Source of the DNA: Saccharophagus sp. K07
GTDB taxonomy: Bacteria; Pseudomonadota; Gammaproteobacteria; Pseudomonadales; Cellvibrionaceae
Assembly (NCBI RefSeq): GCF_014336955.1
Contig: NZ_QRAI01000001.1
Span: forward strand, 682,001-746,000
Direction: 5' to 3'
Length of the DNA: 64,000 nucleotides
Position 1 is the first letter of the stretch, and the number at the start of each line of letters is the position of its first letter. The notes under the pieces were generated by a model, which saw only the letters and a list, made by a program, of their open reading frames with translations, made no database searches and was not told the origin of the DNA. The position numbers were made by a program, and so were the translations under genes. Below, one piece after another: positions 62,915 through 64,000 of this stretch.

Positions 62915-63613
62915 ATGTACGAGAAAGCATTCGAACAAACCGAGCGACTATTTAAGCCACTAAGCGAAATATGGGCAGTACAGGCGCAGACGGCCGAAAC
63001 GCTGGTAAGGCGGCAGTCTTCTGTCATGGTCGATGTTTGGAATCAAGGCGTACTGGCGTTGCAGAGCATTCCAGGGCAGCGCAACATCGAAGATGTTTTG
63101 AAACTCCAGAAGGATTACTGGGAAAATTTAAGTGGAACCGTGCGTGAGTTGGTGGAAGATACGCAAGGCATTTTGTTGGAGACGAATCAAAAAATTACTG
63201 AGATTCTGCAAAGCGCTGCACCGGAAGCTGGCAAAGCGGTAAAAGAAGCCGCCAAGACGGTTGCGGATAATGTGATTGATGCTTCCAAAAAAGCTGCTCC
63301 TGCAGCAAAAAAGATCGCTGAAGCAAGTGCACCAATTGCTGGTGCTGTTTCCGCACCTATCGCTAGTTCTGCGTCTGCTGCCAGTCCCGTTCCTCCAACG
63401 AGTGTGGCAGCCGCGGTGAATGCAGTTTCGAGCGAGAAAAAGCCTGAGACACCTGCGGTGAGCGCGGCGGCTGCCAAATTGAGTGGGAAGGATGAAAAGA
63501 AATCCCCTTCGAAAAGCATAACTCCGCCGAAAACCGCCGCATCTACAAAAGCGATTGATGCCAAATCGGCAGCGAAAAGTGCTGACGGCAACAAATCTGG
63601 CAAGTTGTTGTGA
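62915..63613 (+). CDS. Phasin with Lys/Ala/Pro-rich tail (PhaF-like)
   Basis: The first 100 residues are a phasin domain like that of the preceding gene (MYEKAFEQTERLFKPLSEIW, VLKLQKDYWENLSGTVREL). The remaining 130 are low complexity, rich in Ala, Lys, Ser and Pro (AAKTVADNVIDASKKAAPAA, KKSPSKSITPPKTAASTKA), like the histone H1-type tail of Pseudomonas PhaF that binds DNA and helps granule segregation. ATG 62915 has GAGGAG eight bases upstream; GTG 62909 is too close to it. Confidence 0.87.
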   Translation: MYEKAFEQTERLFKPLSEIWAVQAQTAETLVRRQSSVMVDVWNQGVLALQSIPGQRNIEDVLKLQKDYWENLSGTVRELVEDTQGILLETNQKITEILQSAAPEAGKAVKEAAKTVADNVIDASKKAAPAAKKIAEASAPIAGAVSAPIASSASAASPVPPTSVAAAVNAVSSEKKPETPAVSAAAAKLSGKDEKKSPSKSITPPKTAASTKAIDAKSAAKSADGNKSGKLL

Positions 63614-63654
63614 TCTTAGGTTTTCTTAAATCGATCTGAAATTTTATTAAATCC

Positions 63655-63688
63655 AAAATAACCCCGACCCAAGCCGGGGTTATTCTTC
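63655..63688. terminator. Bidirectional hairpin between phasin and phaB genes
   Basis: AATAACCCCG and CGGGGTTATT form a perfect ten-base stem around an eight-base loop between two convergent genes. The T-run is poor on the plus strand and short on the minus strand. Confidence 0.75.
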
Positions 63689-63690
63689 TG

Positions 63691-64000
63691 TCAGCACATA
63701 TATTGCCCGCCGTTAACCGATAGAGTGGATCCAGTAATAAAACCGGATTCATCCGCCACCAGAAATTCCACGCAGCGAGCCACTTCATCTGCTTCTCCCA
63801 ATCGACCCGCAGGAATTTTGGCAATGATTTTTTCCAGAATTTTTTCTGGAACTGCGCGCACCATTTCGGTTGCTATATATCCCGGTGCAATGACGTTCAC
63901 GGTAATGCCTTTGCTGGCATTTTCTTGTGCCAAAGCTTTGGCAAAACCAACCATACCCGCTTTGGCGGCGGCGTAATTGGCTTGGCCGAATTGTCCTGCC
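63691..64000 (-). CDS. phaB: Acetoacetyl-CoA reductase (PhaB-like), partial
   Basis: The C-terminal 102 residues of a short-chain dehydrogenase; the gene continues beyond the right edge. YAAAK with the catalytic Tyr and Lys is visible at the edge, then AGMVGFAKALAQENASKGITVN, NVIAPGYIATEMVRAVPE, and the end FITGSTLSVNGGQYMC, the ending typical of PhaB. With phaC and the phasins this would supply 3-hydroxybutyryl-CoA. FabG is the alternative, but the NGGQYMC ending and locus favour PhaB. Confidence 0.88.
   Translation of the reverse strand, partial: AGQFGQANYAAAKAGMVGFAKALAQENASKGITVNVIAPGYIATEMVRAVPEKILEKIIAKIPAGRLGEADEVARCVEFLVADESGFITGSTLSVNGGQYMC

Overview
The window looks like chromosomal DNA of a free-living, polysaccharide-degrading gammaproteobacterium, most likely Cellvibrio or a close relative in Cellvibrionaceae. 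This rests on gene content and gene order only, because no rRNA is present. The pointers are a GH94 cellobiose phosphorylase of about 811 residues, pseudomonad-like gene orders (holC-pepA next to lptFG; proA-nadD-rsfS-rlmH-mrdA-rodA-mltB-rlpA; rplU-rpmA-obg-proB), a pilD-pilC-pilB operon beside pilA and a pilin glycosylase, a MASE2-type adenylate cyclase, and a PHB storage locus. No prophage, insertion sequence or CRISPR array was seen.

Layout. Positions 1-5.9 kb hold holC and pepA (minus), the LPS-export permeases lptF and lptG (plus), an RDD membrane protein and a DUF3108 protein. Positions 6-11.5 kb are a central-carbon block: gap on the minus strand, then a zwf-edd-eda operon on the plus strand (Entner-Doudoroff) without pgl. 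Positions 11.6-19.5 kb hold an alanine-type aminotransferase, msrB, tRNA-Glu and tRNA-Gly, a two-gene ABC exporter, queF and a cyaB-like cyclase. Positions 19.7-20.7 kb hold tRNA-Ser(GGA) followed by four tandem, strongly structured units of about 197 bp, each with a terminator-like hairpin and an inverted copy of the tRNA 3' end. Positions 20.7-27.2 kb are the type IV pilus genes yacG-pilD-pilC-pilB (minus), then pilA and a PglL-like O-oligosaccharyltransferase (plus).

Positions 27.4-34.9 kb hold tRNA-Met, a VanZ-like protein, a PepSY protein with a PhoP/PhoQ-like two-component system whose kinase appears to start at CTG, a HAD hydrolase, and a three-gene module: retropepsin-like lipoprotein, 7TM inactive transglutaminase and glutamate-ligase-like ATP-grasp enzyme. 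Positions 34.9-43 kb form a proline, NAD, ribosome and cell-elongation cluster. Then come a PhoX-type phosphatase, rplU-rpmA-obg-proB, a hisC-like aminotransferase, nhaD, rpsT, an HDOD protein, ygfZ and sdhE-ygfX. Positions 54.8-58.8 kb hold cellobiose phosphorylase divergent from a DUF4380 protein. Positions 58.8-64 kb are a PHB locus: 3-hydroxybutyrate dehydrogenase, phaC, phaR, two phasins and a truncated phaB-like reductase.

How it fits together: cellobiose phosphorolysis gives glucose and glucose 1-phosphate. These can enter glucose 6-phosphate and the Entner-Doudoroff genes, and surplus acetyl-CoA can be stored as PHB. The features most worth follow-up are the tRNA-Ser-linked repeat array, the retropepsin-like protein with a lost DTG motif inside the glutamate-ligase module, and the CTG-initiated sensor kinase.
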